Shown piece by piece: positions 42,917-52,999 of a stretch of DNA of 64,000 nucleotides (positions within the stretch are counted from its first letter, which is position 1; each line of letters starts with the position of its first letter). The notes below the pieces were generated by a model. The model saw only the letters and a list, made by a program, of their open reading frames with translations, was not told where the DNA came from and searched no databases. The stretch is from Nitrospira sp. BO4 (GTDB taxonomy: Bacteria; Nitrospirota; Nitrospiria; Nitrospirales; Nitrospiraceae). Position numbers and translations under genes: made by a program. Location of the stretch: contig JAMPUU010000017.1 in NCBI GenBank assembly GCA_030144965.1, positions 1 to 64,000 of the forward strand, in the 5' to 3' direction.

Positions 42917-44212
42917 TCAATGAGCGCGCGCTTCGTCCTCGGTCGTCGATTGAGTCTCCTCGCGAATGGTGGACAGCACGATCAAAGACAGGATGGCGCA
43001 CAGGCTCACGTACCAGCCGGGAGCCAGGACATTGCCGCTTCGTTCTATGAGGATGGTCGCCAGTAACGGCGCTGTCCCGCCGAATAACGCTGCGGCGATA
43101 TTATACGAGAGGGAAAGTCCGGTGTATCGGCGCGAGACGGGAAAAAGGGTCGCGACGATGGCGAAGAAGGGACCCATGTACGCGGCCACAAACACCGTAA
43201 TCAGGGTTTGAGCCGCGATAATCAGCGCGATCTGACCACTGCTCAGCCACAAGAAAAACGGGACCGTTCCAAGGGCGAGTCCTGCGGCGCCGCCGGCCAG
43301 TATCCATCGATGCCCAACTCGATCAGACACCTTTCCCATCACCGGAATGAGCACCGCCAACAGAGCCATGCATACGGTGTTGATGGTAAGCGTGGTGCTC
43401 ATCGGCAGATCAGTCACTCTGGTCAAATAGGTGGGGAGAAAGACATAGAACATGTAAAACGCGACGCCGTGCAGCAACACGAGGCCAATTACTTGCAGGA
43501 GGGGAGCACGGTGCGAGAGGAGAAGTTCACGTGCCGGTGAAGATGAAACCGATCCTGTTTGCTGAAGTCGTTCGAAAGCCGGTGACTCAGGGATGCGCCG
43601 CCGCAGATACCACCCGACCAATGCGATGAGACTTCCAGAGAGAAACGGGATACGCCATCCCCATTCTTGAAGCGCCTCGTGTGTGAGGCTCGCGGCCGCC
43701 ACGGTACCGATGCCGGATCCCAGCAATGCACCGATTTGCGCGCTGAAGCCTGCCCAACTGCCGATGTAACCTCGTTCGGCCGGCGCCGCATGTTCAACGA
43801 GAAAGGTAACCGAGCCGGTGAATTCCCCGCCGACAGACAAGCCCTGAAGAAATCGCAATGCCGTGAGCGCGAGCGGCGCGGCGAGACCGATCTGGGCATA
43901 GGTCGGTAACATGCCGACAAGACAGGTGGGCAGCGCCATGAGGAGAATGGACCAGGCAAGCGCCTCGCGCCGCCCTCGTGTATCACCCCAATATCCGAAC
44001 AGCAACGCGCCAAGAGGCCTGGCGAGAAAGCCGACGGCAAAGACGCTAAACGTGGCGATCAACGACAACGACGGATCTGAAGAAGGAAAGAACAGGAGAG
44101 ACAAGACAGGCGCGAAGTATCCGAACAGGGCGAAGTCATACCATTCCAGCACGTTTCCGACCGCGCCGGCCAGCACCGTTTTTCGCAACGGTCTCGATCC
44201 GTCTGAAATCAT
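42917..44212 (-). CDS. MFS transporter, metabolite:H+ symporter (MHS) type
   Basis: 431 residues from the ATG at 44212, which begins ISDGSRPLRKTVLAGAVGNVLEWYDF, the usual start of the family; an upstream ATG at 44263 is possible. Twelve hydrophobic helices. The MFS loop signature GYWGDTRGRREAL lies between helices 2 and 3. This family includes ProP and KgtP, which import osmolytes or dicarboxylates with protons. The substrate is not known. Located 49 bp upstream of the P450 gene on the same strand. Confidence 0.93.
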   Translation of the reverse strand: MISDGSRPLRKTVLAGAVGNVLEWYDFALFGYFAPVLSLLFFPSSDPSLSLIATFSVFAVGFLARPLGALLFGYWGDTRGRREALAWSILLMALPTCLVGMLPTYAQIGLAAPLALTALRFLQGLSVGGEFTGSVTFLVEHAAPAERGYIGSWAGFSAQIGALLGSGIGTVAAASLTHEALQEWGWRIPFLSGSLIALVGWYLRRRIPESPAFERLQQTGSVSSSPARELLLSHRAPLLQVIGLVLLHGVAFYMFYVFLPTYLTRVTDLPMSTTLTINTVCMALLAVLIPVMGKVSDRVGHRWILAGGAAGLALGTVPFFLWLSSGQIALIIAAQTLITVFVAAYMGPFFAIVATLFPVSRRYTGLSLSYNIAAALFGGTAPLLATILIERSGNVLAPGWYVSLCAILSLIVLSTIREETQSTTEDEARAH

Positions 44213-44330
44213 GAAATCGCACGCTCGCGGGTCAAGGTCAGATTGCCGTGGCCACCATACCATGAACGAAGGCGGGGTCTATACGACACTGGGAAGGATT
44301 TGAATGGACTCAGGATGCGAGACCCAGGAC

Positions 44331-45173
44331 TCAAAATGCTTTGAGTGAAGTGAATTGCTGTGTGAGCGTCTGGATCTTTCTCAAATAAATCCGTACGTCA
44401 TGGTCGCCGCATCGTTGGTGGGTGGTCAGGCGATACTTCCGTTTCACAAAGTCATGACCTGCGCCGGCGCCGCATAGATGGATCACTGCGGCAAGGTTCT
44501 GCTTCTGCTCAAGGGTCGCCTGCCGGTTCCCAATCGCTTGTGCCACCTGACGGTCGAGGAGCACAGCCGTCAACTCGATCGCGTGGCTCGGGAGCACCCT
44601 GGTATAGAGGCCGTTGAACCAGCAGGAATCAAAGTCATACCACGGTCCCTCAGCAACAACCTGGTGGTTGTGGATGCAGTAGTGTTTCCCTTCTTGAAAT
44701 GTCCCGTCGGTGAGTTGAAACATGCCGACCGCAGTCGAAGCCGGCTGGTACCATTCCAACGGATTCCACGCAGACACGCGCCAGCGCCAGTAGGTTCGCG
44801 CGACAGGGTTGCCGGCTCCCTCAGCTTGAGCCAAGGCCGCGAGCAATTCGGGTGCGACGGTCGGCGTTGAATGTTCTTTGAACAGGGTTCCGTATTCTTG
44901 CCATGTTGCGCGCGGGCTCTTGTCCAGTGCATTCTCCACGGGGAAAAATAATTCCGTCGGCTTGTCGATCGTATGATACACCCAATTGACGGCGAGCAAT
45001 CCCACCCAGAAGAGGACCAACCCGAGTCCTATCCTCGGCAGCGGCGGCGTTCTTGTGACAGCGCGCAGAAAGGCTTTCATCTCGACCCAACGCCGACCGG
45101 CAAGGCGCACCATCAGTTTGAACGGATGGTGGTGACGAGCGCGAGTGGAACGGGTGTTGTGACGAGACGGCAT
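44331..45173 (-). CDS. Membrane-anchored lytic transglycosylase-like protein
   Basis: 280 residues from the ATG at 45173; starts at 45113 or 45080 are also possible. A basic N-terminus is followed by one membrane anchor (IGLGLVLFWVGLLAVNWVYH). The exported part has LLAALAQAEGAGNPVART and STAVGMFQLTDGTF, the pattern of SLT-fold transglycosylases (catalytic Glu in AEGAG, then GLMQ-like GMFQ). Such enzymes cut peptidoglycan. It has several Cys, unusual for the family. The start is not settled. Confidence 0.75.
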   Translation of the reverse strand: MPSRHNTRSTRARHHHPFKLMVRLAGRRWVEMKAFLRAVTRTPPLPRIGLGLVLFWVGLLAVNWVYHTIDKPTELFFPVENALDKSPRATWQEYGTLFKEHSTPTVAPELLAALAQAEGAGNPVARTYWRWRVSAWNPLEWYQPASTAVGMFQLTDGTFQEGKHYCIHNHQVVAEGPWYDFDSCWFNGLYTRVLPSHAIELTAVLLDRQVAQAIGNRQATLEQKQNLAAVIHLCGAGAGHDFVKRKYRLTTHQRCGDHDVRIYLRKIQTLTQQFTSLKAF

Positions 45174-45319
45174 GAAGAAAGAGTAACAGAAAACTGAGAC
45201 AGGTATCGGCGCTGATTGAATAGTCGATCTTGCTTTAACGGTTCCCGACAAGCTAAATATGGCCGACAAGTCAGGAGTTCACCTAATTCAGAGCGTGTTT
45301 CGGTCCATCGGAGGTTTGT

Positions 45320-45829
45320 ATGCGTCGATTCTTGGTTCTTAATGTCGTCCTCATCACGCTGCTGACGACGCCGTGCGCATTTTCACAATCATTCACCGAC
45401 AAAGCCAAAAAAGACCATGCGGTTGAGATGAATGACGAAGAGCCTGCGATGCAGAAAGCCATGGAGCGCGCTCGCGCAGGTTTGGACGATTTTCTCAAGA
45501 AAGCGACGACGCCACCGCCCGATACCGACCAGTATTCGGTGAAGGTGAGAGTAAGCGAAGGAGAGAGTCAAGAGTATCTGTGGATTTCGAACCTCAAATC
45601 ACAAGGGGACATGTGGTCGGGGAGGATCGACAACCTTCCAATGCTACGTTCCGTCAAGAAGGGGCAATCCTACTCTTTTGCAAAGAGTGAGATCGTCGAT
45701 TGGACCTATATCGATAAAAGCAAGAAGAAGGTCCTTGGAAATTTCACCACCTGTGCGCTTCTCACGAAAGAACCACCGAGTGTGGCAGAAGGCATTCGCA
45801 AACAATATGGTCTCGAATGCGAGCGCTGA
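45320..45829 (+). CDS. Exported DUF2314 protein (YegJ-like)
   Basis: 169 residues with a signal peptide (RRFLVLNVVLITLLTTPCAFS). The mature part has DQYSVKVRVSEGESQEYLWISNLKSQGDMWSGRIDNLP and QSYSFAKSEIVDWTYID, the core of DUF2314. GGAGG lies 6 bases before the ATG. The function of the family is unknown. Confidence 0.88.
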   Translation: MRRFLVLNVVLITLLTTPCAFSQSFTDKAKKDHAVEMNDEEPAMQKAMERARAGLDDFLKKATTPPPDTDQYSVKVRVSEGESQEYLWISNLKSQGDMWSGRIDNLPMLRSVKKGQSYSFAKSEIVDWTYIDKSKKKVLGNFTTCALLTKEPPSVAEGIRKQYGLECER

Positions 45830-45982
45830 TACCGGAATTTGAAGCGTTTCCAACTGCCGCTAATTAACCGCTCCCCTGCTCTACACGACCGGCTTGGCTG
45901 ACCCTGCACAAGCCGTCAATATTGCACTGCCGGCCAAGCGATCTCTACATCGTGGATGTACTGCGCATACAGGGGGTTCCTT

Positions 45983-46060
45983 TTAGTAATCGTTCATGAG
46001 GAGGGTGGAAGCGGCAATCAGCAATCCAACACAGACAACGAATACGACGACAACCAGCAT
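45983..46060 (-). CDS. Very small membrane protein
   Basis: 25 residues from the ATG at 46060, which has AAAGGAGG 5 bases upstream. It starts LVVVVFVVCVGLLIAAS and continues TLLMNDY, one transmembrane helix with a short polar end. The strong ribosome site is the main evidence. No known family. Confidence 0.5.
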   Translation of the reverse strand: MLVVVVFVVCVGLLIAASTLLMNDY

Positions 46061-46236
46061 ACTAGCCTCCTTTGTAACCTTGCCAAGTATGGGTAGGGAG
46101 TGACTAGCCCCTACCGTTATCCTGTGTCGATCTAGTGTATCCGACCTCCGAAATCCATGCCTAAGTATTTGAAATCACGTGCTGCTTTCTCAGGCTGGTG
46201 GTACTGTGAATCGCGGGATTTCCTGCACGGAGGTCA

Positions 46237-47742
46237 ATGGAACCGGCGCGACTTCATAGACTGTTCGACTCGGTGGAGCTGACTTCGGACGAGGCCCACA
46301 ATCCATTTCAGACGAGGGGCAAGTCCCAGACGGATGCCAAGAAACAGGCGATCCGCGATCATTTTGACGCTTGCGCTGGGCTGCGTGAGTACTGGGAAAA
46401 GAAAGCCAGAACGTATTACGAGGATCAGATCCGCTATTTCAGCTTTCTCGTGCCGGAAGGGCTGAGCGTCTTGGAAATTGGGTCAGGCTTGGGGAATCTG
46501 CTTGCCGCACTGAAGCCTCGTCGTGGAGTCGGCATCGACTTGAGTGCCGAGATGGTCAAGGAGGCGGCTCACCGGCATCCTGCCCTGGAGTTCCGTGTCG
46601 GAGACGCGGAAACGATCGAGATTGAAGAAACCTTCGACGTCATCATTCTGGCCGACGTGGTCGGCCACTTGCTCGATGTCGAGGCTGCCTTGAGACGTCT
46701 CCGCCGAGCCTGTGCGGCTCACACGAGAATCGTCGTGTCTTACTATAGCCATTTGTGGGAGCCGATTCTCCGATTCTGTGAAACAGTTGGCATGAAAATG
46801 CCGCAACGCGAGCAAAACTGGCTTTCTCCGGAGGACATCGCCAACCTCCTGCATCTGGCTGATTTCGATGTGGTGAAGGTGGAGCGGCGGCTCTTGTTGC
46901 CAAAGCGGGTTCCGCTTCTCTCTTCATTGTGCAACAAACTTTTGGCCTATCTGCCGGGTCTCCGGGCGTTGTGTCTCTGCCACTATGTGGTGGCACGGCC
47001 TCGACTGCGAAGGCCGGAGCGCCCGTATTCGACGACGATCGTCGTTCCTTGCCGGAATGAACGGGGAAATATCGATGCCGCGCTCAGGCGGATCCCGCGC
47101 TTCGGTGGCCGCCAAGAGATTATTTTTGTCGATGGGCATTCGACCGATGGAACGCCGGACGAGATTCGGCGTGTCATGGCCTTTTACCCGGGCAAGGACA
47201 TCAAGCTGATCGTGCAGAATGGGAAGGGAAAGGGCGACGCGGTGCGCGAAGGGTTTGCGCACGCCAGGGGCGATGTGCTCATGATTCTGGATGCGGATCT
47301 GACGATGCCCCCCGAAGCGCTGCCGAAGTTTTATGAAGCGATCGCGAGCGGAAAGGGCGAGTTCATCAACGGCTGCCGCCTCGTCTATCCCATGGAGGCA
47401 CAAGCCATGCGCCTGCTTAATTTAATCGGTAATAAGCTTTTCGGGCTCGCATTTTCTTGGCTCTTGAACCAGAAAATCAAAGATACGCTCTGTGGAACCA
47501 AAGTGTTGTTTCGGCGCGATTACGAACGGTTGGCCGCCAATCGGCATTATTTCGGTGAGTTTGACCCCTTTGGGGATTTCGATTTGTTGTTCGGCGCGTC
47601 GAAATTGAACCTGCATATTTTAGAGATTCCCATCCGCTATGAAGCGCGGACCTATGGGAGCACCAACATTCAACGGTTTAGGCACGGCTGGCTGTTGTTG
47701 AAGATGACGGTGTACGGTTTCTTTCGCCTGAAGGCGGTGTAA
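46237..47742 (+). CDS. Methyltransferase-glycosyltransferase fusion
   Basis: 501 residues. The N-terminal half (about 30-240) is a class I SAM methyltransferase: VLEIGSGLGNLL (motif I), GVGIDLSAEMV, and DVIILADVVGHL. The C-terminal half (about 265-490) is a family 2 GT: TTIVVPCRNERGNIDAAL, IIFVDGHSTDGT, and MILDADLTMP with the DxD. No membrane helices apart from a hydrophobic stretch near 395-410 (LLNLIGNKLFGLAFSWLL), as in dolichol-phosphate-mannose-synthase-like GTs. The fusion suggests sequential modification of one lipid or glycan acceptor. It overlaps the next gene by one base. Confidence 0.93.
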   Translation: MEPARLHRLFDSVELTSDEAHNPFQTRGKSQTDAKKQAIRDHFDACAGLREYWEKKARTYYEDQIRYFSFLVPEGLSVLEIGSGLGNLLAALKPRRGVGIDLSAEMVKEAAHRHPALEFRVGDAETIEIEETFDVIILADVVGHLLDVEAALRRLRRACAAHTRIVVSYYSHLWEPILRFCETVGMKMPQREQNWLSPEDIANLLHLADFDVVKVERRLLLPKRVPLLSSLCNKLLAYLPGLRALCLCHYVVARPRLRRPERPYSTTIVVPCRNERGNIDAALRRIPRFGGRQEIIFVDGHSTDGTPDEIRRVMAFYPGKDIKLIVQNGKGKGDAVREGFAHARGDVLMILDADLTMPPEALPKFYEAIASGKGEFINGCRLVYPMEAQAMRLLNLIGNKLFGLAFSWLLNQKIKDTLCGTKVLFRRDYERLAANRHYFGEFDPFGDFDLLFGASKLNLHILEIPIRYEARTYGSTNIQRFRHGWLLLKMTVYGFFRLKAV

Positions 47743-48467
47743 TGTCCGGTGAGGTGTTGCATCGGCACCGAGACCTATGGCAGCGCAAGCCTGTGCTTCG
47801 GCGGCTGTATGCTGATTGGTATCGGGAGATCGTCGCCTGGCTCGTGCCTGGACGTACGGTCGAACTCGGCGGAGGAACCGGCAATCTGAAAGAGCATGTG
47901 CCCGGAGTCTGTTGTACCGACGTGGTCCTGGTGCCCTGGTTGAACGTGGTGGCAGATGCGCAGCGCCTGCCCTTTCAATCCGATTCGTTGGGGAATCTGG
48001 TTCTCTTCGACTCCTTGCACCACATCGAAAACGTGTCGCTCTTTTTTGATGAGGCACAGCGGACCCTCCGAATCGGCGGCCGGATCATCGTCGTGGATCC
48101 ATATATCTCGTGGCTGTCGTGGCCGATCTATCGGTGGTTTCATCCAGAGCCGGTGGATTACACGCAAGACCCACTCATTCTCAAGCCTTCTCAGCCGGAA
48201 CGCCGGCCGTTTGACGCCAATCAAGCCGTCGCAACGCTCCTGTTTGAGCGGAATCGGTCTGACTTCCATGCGCGGTATCCAAGGTTTTCTCTTCGACACG
48301 TCCGGCGAATGGCCTGTGTCGCGTACCCCTTGAGTGGTGGCTTCGACCATCCCTCGCTTTTGCCGGAGTGGCTGGTGACGCCCATCCTTGGACTGGAGAG
48401 CATGCTGGAACGATTGGGCCGGCTTCTGGCTTTTCGCATGCTCGTGGTCATCGAACGGCGATCGTAG
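47742..48467 (+). CDS. Class I SAM-dependent methyltransferase
   Basis: 241 residues. TVELGGGTGNLKEH (motif I) near residue 40, VVADAQRLPFQSDSLGNLV, and a C-terminal region with WPIYRWFHPEPVDY. The gene starts at the A of TAATG, so it is translationally coupled to the fusion gene upstream and they probably act on the same product. The substrate is unknown. Confidence 0.9.
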   Translation: MSGEVLHRHRDLWQRKPVLRRLYADWYREIVAWLVPGRTVELGGGTGNLKEHVPGVCCTDVVLVPWLNVVADAQRLPFQSDSLGNLVLFDSLHHIENVSLFFDEAQRTLRIGGRIIVVDPYISWLSWPIYRWFHPEPVDYTQDPLILKPSQPERRPFDANQAVATLLFERNRSDFHARYPRFSLRHVRRMACVAYPLSGGFDHPSLLPEWLVTPILGLESMLERLGRLLAFRMLVVIERRS

Positions 48468-48597
48468 AGCTTAGCGGAATCAGACGAAATGTCCTGCTGT
48501 CCAGCTATCGGATGCTTGCAAGGGAACTGGAGGCCCCCCTATAATGAGCCGCGTCATTCAATCAATGCTTTAGCTATCTGGAGGAACCGTAGAGATC

Positions 48598-49017
48598 ATG
48601 AGTGAAAGAACGTTGGCAATCATCAAGCCGGATGCTGTCAAGAAGAACGCTATCGGAGATATTCTTCATCGCTATGAGCAGGCGGGCTTGAAGCCGGTCG
48701 CCATGAAAATGATGTGGATGTCCCAGTCAGTGGCGGAAGGCTTTTATGCGGTGCATAAAGCCCGACCATTCTTCGGGAGTCTCTGTGCTTTCATGTCATC
48801 CGGGCCTGCGGTGGTATTGGTGTTGCAGGGTGAGAATGCCATCAAGAAGAACCGCGAATTGATGGGAGCGACGGATCCGGCCAAAGCCGATGCCGGGACC
48901 ATCCGTAAAGCGCACGGAACGAACATCGAGTTCAACGCCGTCCATGGTTCCGATTCGCCCGAAACCGCACAGTTCGAGATCGGATATTTCTTCTCCGGCA
49001 TGGAGATCTTCAGCTGA
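48598..49017 (+). CDS. ndk: Nucleoside diphosphate kinase
   Basis: 139 residues, the usual length. [20 protein letters not shown] opens the protein, and the phosphorylated histidine lies in [12 protein letters not shown] near the C-terminus. It exchanges the gamma phosphate between NTPs and NDPs in the cytoplasm. GGAGGAACC precedes the ATG. Confidence 0.98.
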   Translation: MSERTLAIIKPDAVKKNAIGDILHRYEQAGLKPVAMKMMWMSQSVAEGFYAVHKARPFFGSLCAFMSSGPAVVLVLQGENAIKKNRELMGATDPAKADAGTIRKAHGTNIEFNAVHGSDSPETAQFEIGYFFSGMEIFS

Positions 49018-49066
49018 ACCTTCCTCGTTAGATCTCCTCATCTCCGTTCAGTACTCGTCCAATGTG

Positions 49067-49104
49067 GGTAGGAGGAGCAGCATCGGCGCTGTTCCTCCAC
49101 TACC
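49067..49104 (+). terminator. Hairpin after ndk
   Basis: GGTAGGAGGA-CAGC pairs with GCTG-TCCTCC-CTACC with two mismatches. It lies about 50 bases after the ndk stop. No T-run follows, so it may be a stabilising stem rather than an intrinsic terminator. Confidence 0.45.
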
Positions 49105-49253
49105 TGTCTACCTCTCTGCCGGGTCGTTCCTTGACAATCCCGGTCAGCCCAAATTACCATCCTCAAAACTTGGACACTGAGGTTGAAATAGAATAGGTAG
49201 CGAGAGCTTTGCCAGCCTGAGCGTATCCTAGAATTTCTTCATAGGGAGCCGAC

Positions 49254-49643
49254 ATGATTCCATCCGATTTGCGATTTCACAAAGAACATGAATGGGTTCG
49301 ACTCGACGGGAAACGGGCCATCGTGGGTATCAGCGACTTTGCGCAGGATGCCTTAGGGGATATTGTTTTTTTGGATCTGCCCAAAGTCGGCGCGACGGTC
49401 AAGGTCGGTCAGCAGATCGGGGAAGTCGAGTCGACAAAAACGACCTCGACCATCTATACGCCGGTGAGTGGAACGGTGATACAGATCAATACCGAGCTGA
49501 AAGATCATCCCGAAGTGGTGAATTCCGACCCATATGGCAAAGGCTGGATCGCAATCATCGACCTTGCCGATCAGGGAGAAATCGATCAGCTGATGACGGC
49601 CACACAGTACGAAGCGTTTCTTGCCGGCCAAAAGAAGAGTTGA
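49254..49643 (+). CDS. gcvH: Glycine cleavage system H protein
   Basis: 129 residues, typical length. The lipoylated lysine is K62 in IGEVESTKTTSTIYTPVSG. DLRFHKEHEWVRLDG opens the protein. H protein shuttles the aminomethyl group between P, T and L proteins. The P and T genes are not in the window; the L protein (lpd) follows 66 bp downstream, so the pair forms the start of a lipoyl-linked operon. Standalone H proteins can also carry lipoate for other complexes. Confidence 0.96.
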   Translation: MIPSDLRFHKEHEWVRLDGKRAIVGISDFAQDALGDIVFLDLPKVGATVKVGQQIGEVESTKTTSTIYTPVSGTVIQINTELKDHPEVVNSDPYGKGWIAIIDLADQGEIDQLMTATQYEAFLAGQKKS

Positions 49644-49709
49644 TGCCAAGGTTGAGCCGCGGCGTTTCGTGTTTGCGCGTCTGACCGCAACCTTCACGTC
49701 AACCTTGTT

Positions 49710-51143
49710 ATGGCTCTTCAAACCCACATCGCTATTCTTGGCGCCGGGCCCGGCGGATATGTCGCGGCGATCCGCGCGGCTCAACTCGGTAGCCGTGTCA
49801 CGGTCGTCGAGCGGGAGAAATTGGGCGGCGTCTGCCTGAACTGGGGCTGCATCCCGAGCAAAGCGCTTCTGTCCGTCGTTGAACTCGGCGACAAGGTCAA
49901 GAAAGCCGGTGACTTTGGGCTGGTTCTCCAAGGGCCAGCTACCTATGACCTCGCGCGGATGGTCTCTCGAAAAGATAAGGTTGTGGCCACGCTGGTGAAA
50001 GGGATTGCCACGCTCTTCAAGGAATGGGGCATCGAACATGTCACCGGACAAGGGGTCGTCAGGAATGAGCGCACCATTGGGGTGACAAAGCCGGACGGCG
50101 GTATTCTGGAGATCCAAGCCGATGCACTCGTGATCGCGACGGGGTCCTCTTGGCCCAACCTCCCACAATTCCCAATCGATGGCCGCCAGATCCTGACCAG
50201 TCAGCAGATGCTCGACCTCACACAGATTCCGGCCAGTCTCCTCATAATCGGTGCCGGGGTCGAAGGATGCGAATTCGCGTCCTTGTACAGCGGTCTTGGT
50301 ACACGCGTGACGGCGGTCGAACTGCAATCACGTGTTTTGCCGCTTGAGGACGAAGAAATTTCCTCGACGATGGAACGTGAACTGAAGAAGCGCGGTGTCA
50401 GGGTGCTGACGGGGACGACGGTCGAGAGTCTTGAACGGTTGCCGGAGACCGTCGTGGTCCATTTCAAAGACGGTAGCACAGAAACGGTGGAGAAGTTGTT
50501 GGTCTCGGTCGGGCGGGGACTGAATTCACGAGGGATTGGGCTGGAACAGGTCGGCGTTGAGGTCGGGCGGCGTGGAGAAATTCTTGTCGATGACAAGATG
50601 GAAACCAATAGGTCCGGCATCTATGCAATCGGCGATGTCACGGGCAAGGCCATGCTGGCCCATGTCGCATCGATGCAGGGGCAAGTGGCCGTGGAGAATA
50701 TTCTGGGGCATCACCGGACCATCAATTACGACGTCATCCCTGCCGGGATCTTTACCTTGCCGGAGATCGGACGGGTGGGACTGACTGAGCAAGAGGCCAG
50801 AGAACGGGCTCAGAAGAGCGGCCAAGATCCCAGCCGGAGCGTGAAAGTCGGTCGTTTCCGCTACTCAGGATTAGGCAAGGCCCAAGCGACGGGCGACACC
50901 ACGGGATTTTGTAAGGTGATTGTGGACGCGGCGACCGACAGGATTCTTGGAGTCCATATTCTCGGGGTTCATGCCGCCGACCTGGTTCATGAGGCAGCGC
51001 TGGCTATGCAAGTCGGAGCGACCGTGAATCAAGTTGCCGGGATGATCCACGCGCATCCGACGCTCGCTGAAGGTATGATGGAAGCGGCCGAGGATGTCGA
51101 GGGGGCTGCGATTCACCTTGTCCGAAGGAAGACAGGCCGATGA
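49710..51143 (+). CDS. lpd: Dihydrolipoamide dehydrogenase
   Basis: 477 residues. FAD motif GAGPGGYVAA near residue 11, the redox pair C42-x4-C47 (GGVCLNWGCIPSKA), NAD motif GAGVEGCEFASLY near 185, GDVTGKAMLAHVA near 310, and the C-terminal His-Glu dyad in HAHPTLAEGMMEA. It reoxidises dihydrolipoyl groups on H protein and 2-oxoacid dehydrogenases. It overlaps the HhH gene by 4 bases. Confidence 0.97.
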   Translation: MALQTHIAILGAGPGGYVAAIRAAQLGSRVTVVEREKLGGVCLNWGCIPSKALLSVVELGDKVKKAGDFGLVLQGPATYDLARMVSRKDKVVATLVKGIATLFKEWGIEHVTGQGVVRNERTIGVTKPDGGILEIQADALVIATGSSWPNLPQFPIDGRQILTSQQMLDLTQIPASLLIIGAGVEGCEFASLYSGLGTRVTAVELQSRVLPLEDEEISSTMERELKKRGVRVLTGTTVESLERLPETVVVHFKDGSTETVEKLLVSVGRGLNSRGIGLEQVGVEVGRRGEILVDDKMETNRSGIYAIGDVTGKAMLAHVASMQGQVAVENILGHHRTINYDVIPAGIFTLPEIGRVGLTEQEARERAQKSGQDPSRSVKVGRFRYSGLGKAQATGDTTGFCKVIVDAATDRILGVHILGVHAADLVHEAALAMQVGATVNQVAGMIHAHPTLAEGMMEAAEDVEGAAIHLVRRKTGR

Positions 51144-51583
51144 TCAGATCGCTGCTTCTCAAGCTGGGAATGCTCATCGTTGCAATGGGAGGCAGTTTCT
51201 GGCTGATCTGGCATGCTCAGCCTCCGAGTCATACGTCCGGAGCGACCGATGAGAAACCGGCCGAGGTCGTTCCGATTTCTCCCGTTCCTCATGAGCGGAC
51301 CCCGAAGGTGGAGACCATCGGAGAGAAGGCGCGGACGATACAGCCGGATCGACGCTTGCTCGACCTCAATCGCGCAAGCGCCGGCGAGCTTGAGTCGTTG
51401 CCCGGGATCGGTGCAGTCATGGCGCAGCGTGTGATCGCCTTTCGAGAATCGACCGGAGGCTTTCGTACGGTGGAGGAACTCCGTGAAGTCAAAGGGATCG
51501 GGCCCAAGAAATTCGATCGTCTCAAGTCTTTCGTGACGATCTCGTCCGCAAAATCCAAGCAGGTGATGGAACAACGAGGATGA
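51140..51583 (+). CDS. ComEA-like helix-hairpin-helix DNA-binding protein
   Basis: 147 residues. One N-terminal hydrophobic helix ([20 protein letters not shown]) anchors it, then a polar linker. Two HhH motifs end the protein: [26 protein letters not shown] and [16 protein letters not shown]. ComEA-type proteins bind double-stranded DNA at the outside of the inner membrane during uptake. Its start overlaps the lpd stop (ATGA) and its stop overlaps the tyrS start. Confidence 0.92.
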   Translation: MIRSLLLKLGMLIVAMGGSFWLIWHAQPPSHTSGATDEKPAEVVPISPVPHERTPKVETIGEKARTIQPDRRLLDLNRASAGELESLPGIGAVMAQRVIAFRESTGGFRTVEELREVKGIGPKKFDRLKSFVTISSAKSKQVMEQRG

Positions 51584-52809
51584 TGAACGAAATACATCGG
51601 CAACTGGATTTGATTCAGCGCGGCGCTGTAGAGGTCATTCAACGGGTCGAGCTGGAGGCGAAGCTCAAAAGGGCTCTTGCTGAAAATCGACCTTTGCGCG
51701 TCAAAGCGGGGTTCGACCCGACTGCGCCGGATCTTCATCTTGGACACACCGTGCTGATCCATAAATTGAAGCACTTTCAAGATCTTGGCCATCAAGTCAT
51801 TTTCCTCATCGGCGATTTCACCGGGATGATCGGCGATCCCACCGGGGTATCCGAGACGCGGAAAGCATTGACGAAGGAACAGGTGCAGGAGAACGCCAAG
51901 ACCTACCAGCGGCAGATCTTCAAAATTCTCGATCCCGCCAAGACTGTGATCGAGTTCAACAGCCGATGGATGAGTGAGCTGTCCGCGGACGGGTTGATTC
52001 AGCTGGCCGCCCACTATCGGGTGGCGCGCATGATGGAACGCGACGACTTCCATAAGCGTTACCAGGAACAGAAGCCGATCAGCGTCCATGAGTTCCTGTA
52101 CCCATTGGTGCAAGGTTACGATTCCGTTGTCCTGAAAGCGGATGTGGAATTGGGGGGGACGGATCAGAAATTCAATCTGTTAGTGGGGCGTGAGTTGCAG
52201 CGGGACTACGGTCAAGAGTCGCAAGTCGTCATCACGATGCCGTTGCTCGAAGGAACGGATGGTGTGAAAAAAATGAGCAAGAGCGTCGGAAACTATATCG
52301 CGTTGGAGGACAAGCCGGGGGACATGTTCGGAAAGGTCATGTCGATCAGCGATGCTCTGATGCATCGGTACTATGAGCTGTTGACGACCGAGAATCTGGA
52401 ACATGTGAAAACTCTCCATCCCATGGAAGCCAAACAGTCGCTCGCTGAATTGATCGTGGCGCGCTACCACGGGACCGAGATCGGGAGAGAGGCGAGAACC
52501 GAGTTCCAACAGAAATTTCAGGCCAAGGAATTTCCTGACAAGCCCGATGCGCATGTGGCATTGCAGCTGGACGATATGACGGAGAAAGACGCTCAAGAGG
52601 GCGGTAGTATCAGGCTTGCAAGGTTGATCTCAAAAACAGGTTTGATTTCCAGCGGCAGCGAAGCAAGGCGCTTGATCATTCAAGGTGGAATCGAAGTCGA
52701 TGGAATCAAAGAGACGAATCCGGACAAGTTAATCTCGTTTGAACTCCATCAACAACGCCGTCTTAAAATCGGGAAGAAAAAATTCGCCGTTGCGGAATTC
52801 AAGCCGTGA
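51580..52809 (+). CDS. tyrS: Tyrosyl-tRNA synthetase
   Basis: 409 residues. The class I HIGH motif appears as DLHLGHT and the KMSKS motif as KKMSKS near residue 229. A C-terminal S4 RNA-binding domain begins near 340 ([21 protein letters not shown]). This is the TyrZ-like long form in general layout. It charges tRNA-Tyr. The ATG overlaps the HhH stop, so expression is coupled to that gene. Confidence 0.97.
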   Translation: MMNEIHRQLDLIQRGAVEVIQRVELEAKLKRALAENRPLRVKAGFDPTAPDLHLGHTVLIHKLKHFQDLGHQVIFLIGDFTGMIGDPTGVSETRKALTKEQVQENAKTYQRQIFKILDPAKTVIEFNSRWMSELSADGLIQLAAHYRVARMMERDDFHKRYQEQKPISVHEFLYPLVQGYDSVVLKADVELGGTDQKFNLLVGRELQRDYGQESQVVITMPLLEGTDGVKKMSKSVGNYIALEDKPGDMFGKVMSISDALMHRYYELLTTENLEHVKTLHPMEAKQSLAELIVARYHGTEIGREARTEFQQKFQAKEFPDKPDAHVALQLDDMTEKDAQEGGSIRLARLISKTGLISSGSEARRLIIQGGIEVDGIKETNPDKLISFELHQQRRLKIGKKKFAVAEFKP

Positions 52810-52999
52810 GGTGCAACGAGCGGCCATCATGAGTTGTGATAGGTGCGATGATGGCGCAAAAGCTCACCGAAAAGGAGAAGCTACGAGGTCGAGCCAGACG
52901 AGGCCACGCAGGATTGCGGCAAATGGGACTTATACCTTGACGATCAAAATAGACGGTGGCGCCCGCGATGATTTTGTGTGCCCCGACTCTGCAACGTAT

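Noticed and set aside
49353..50327. A 324-codon minus-strand frame across gcvH and lpd
   Set aside because: Antisense shadow of two well-identified genes.
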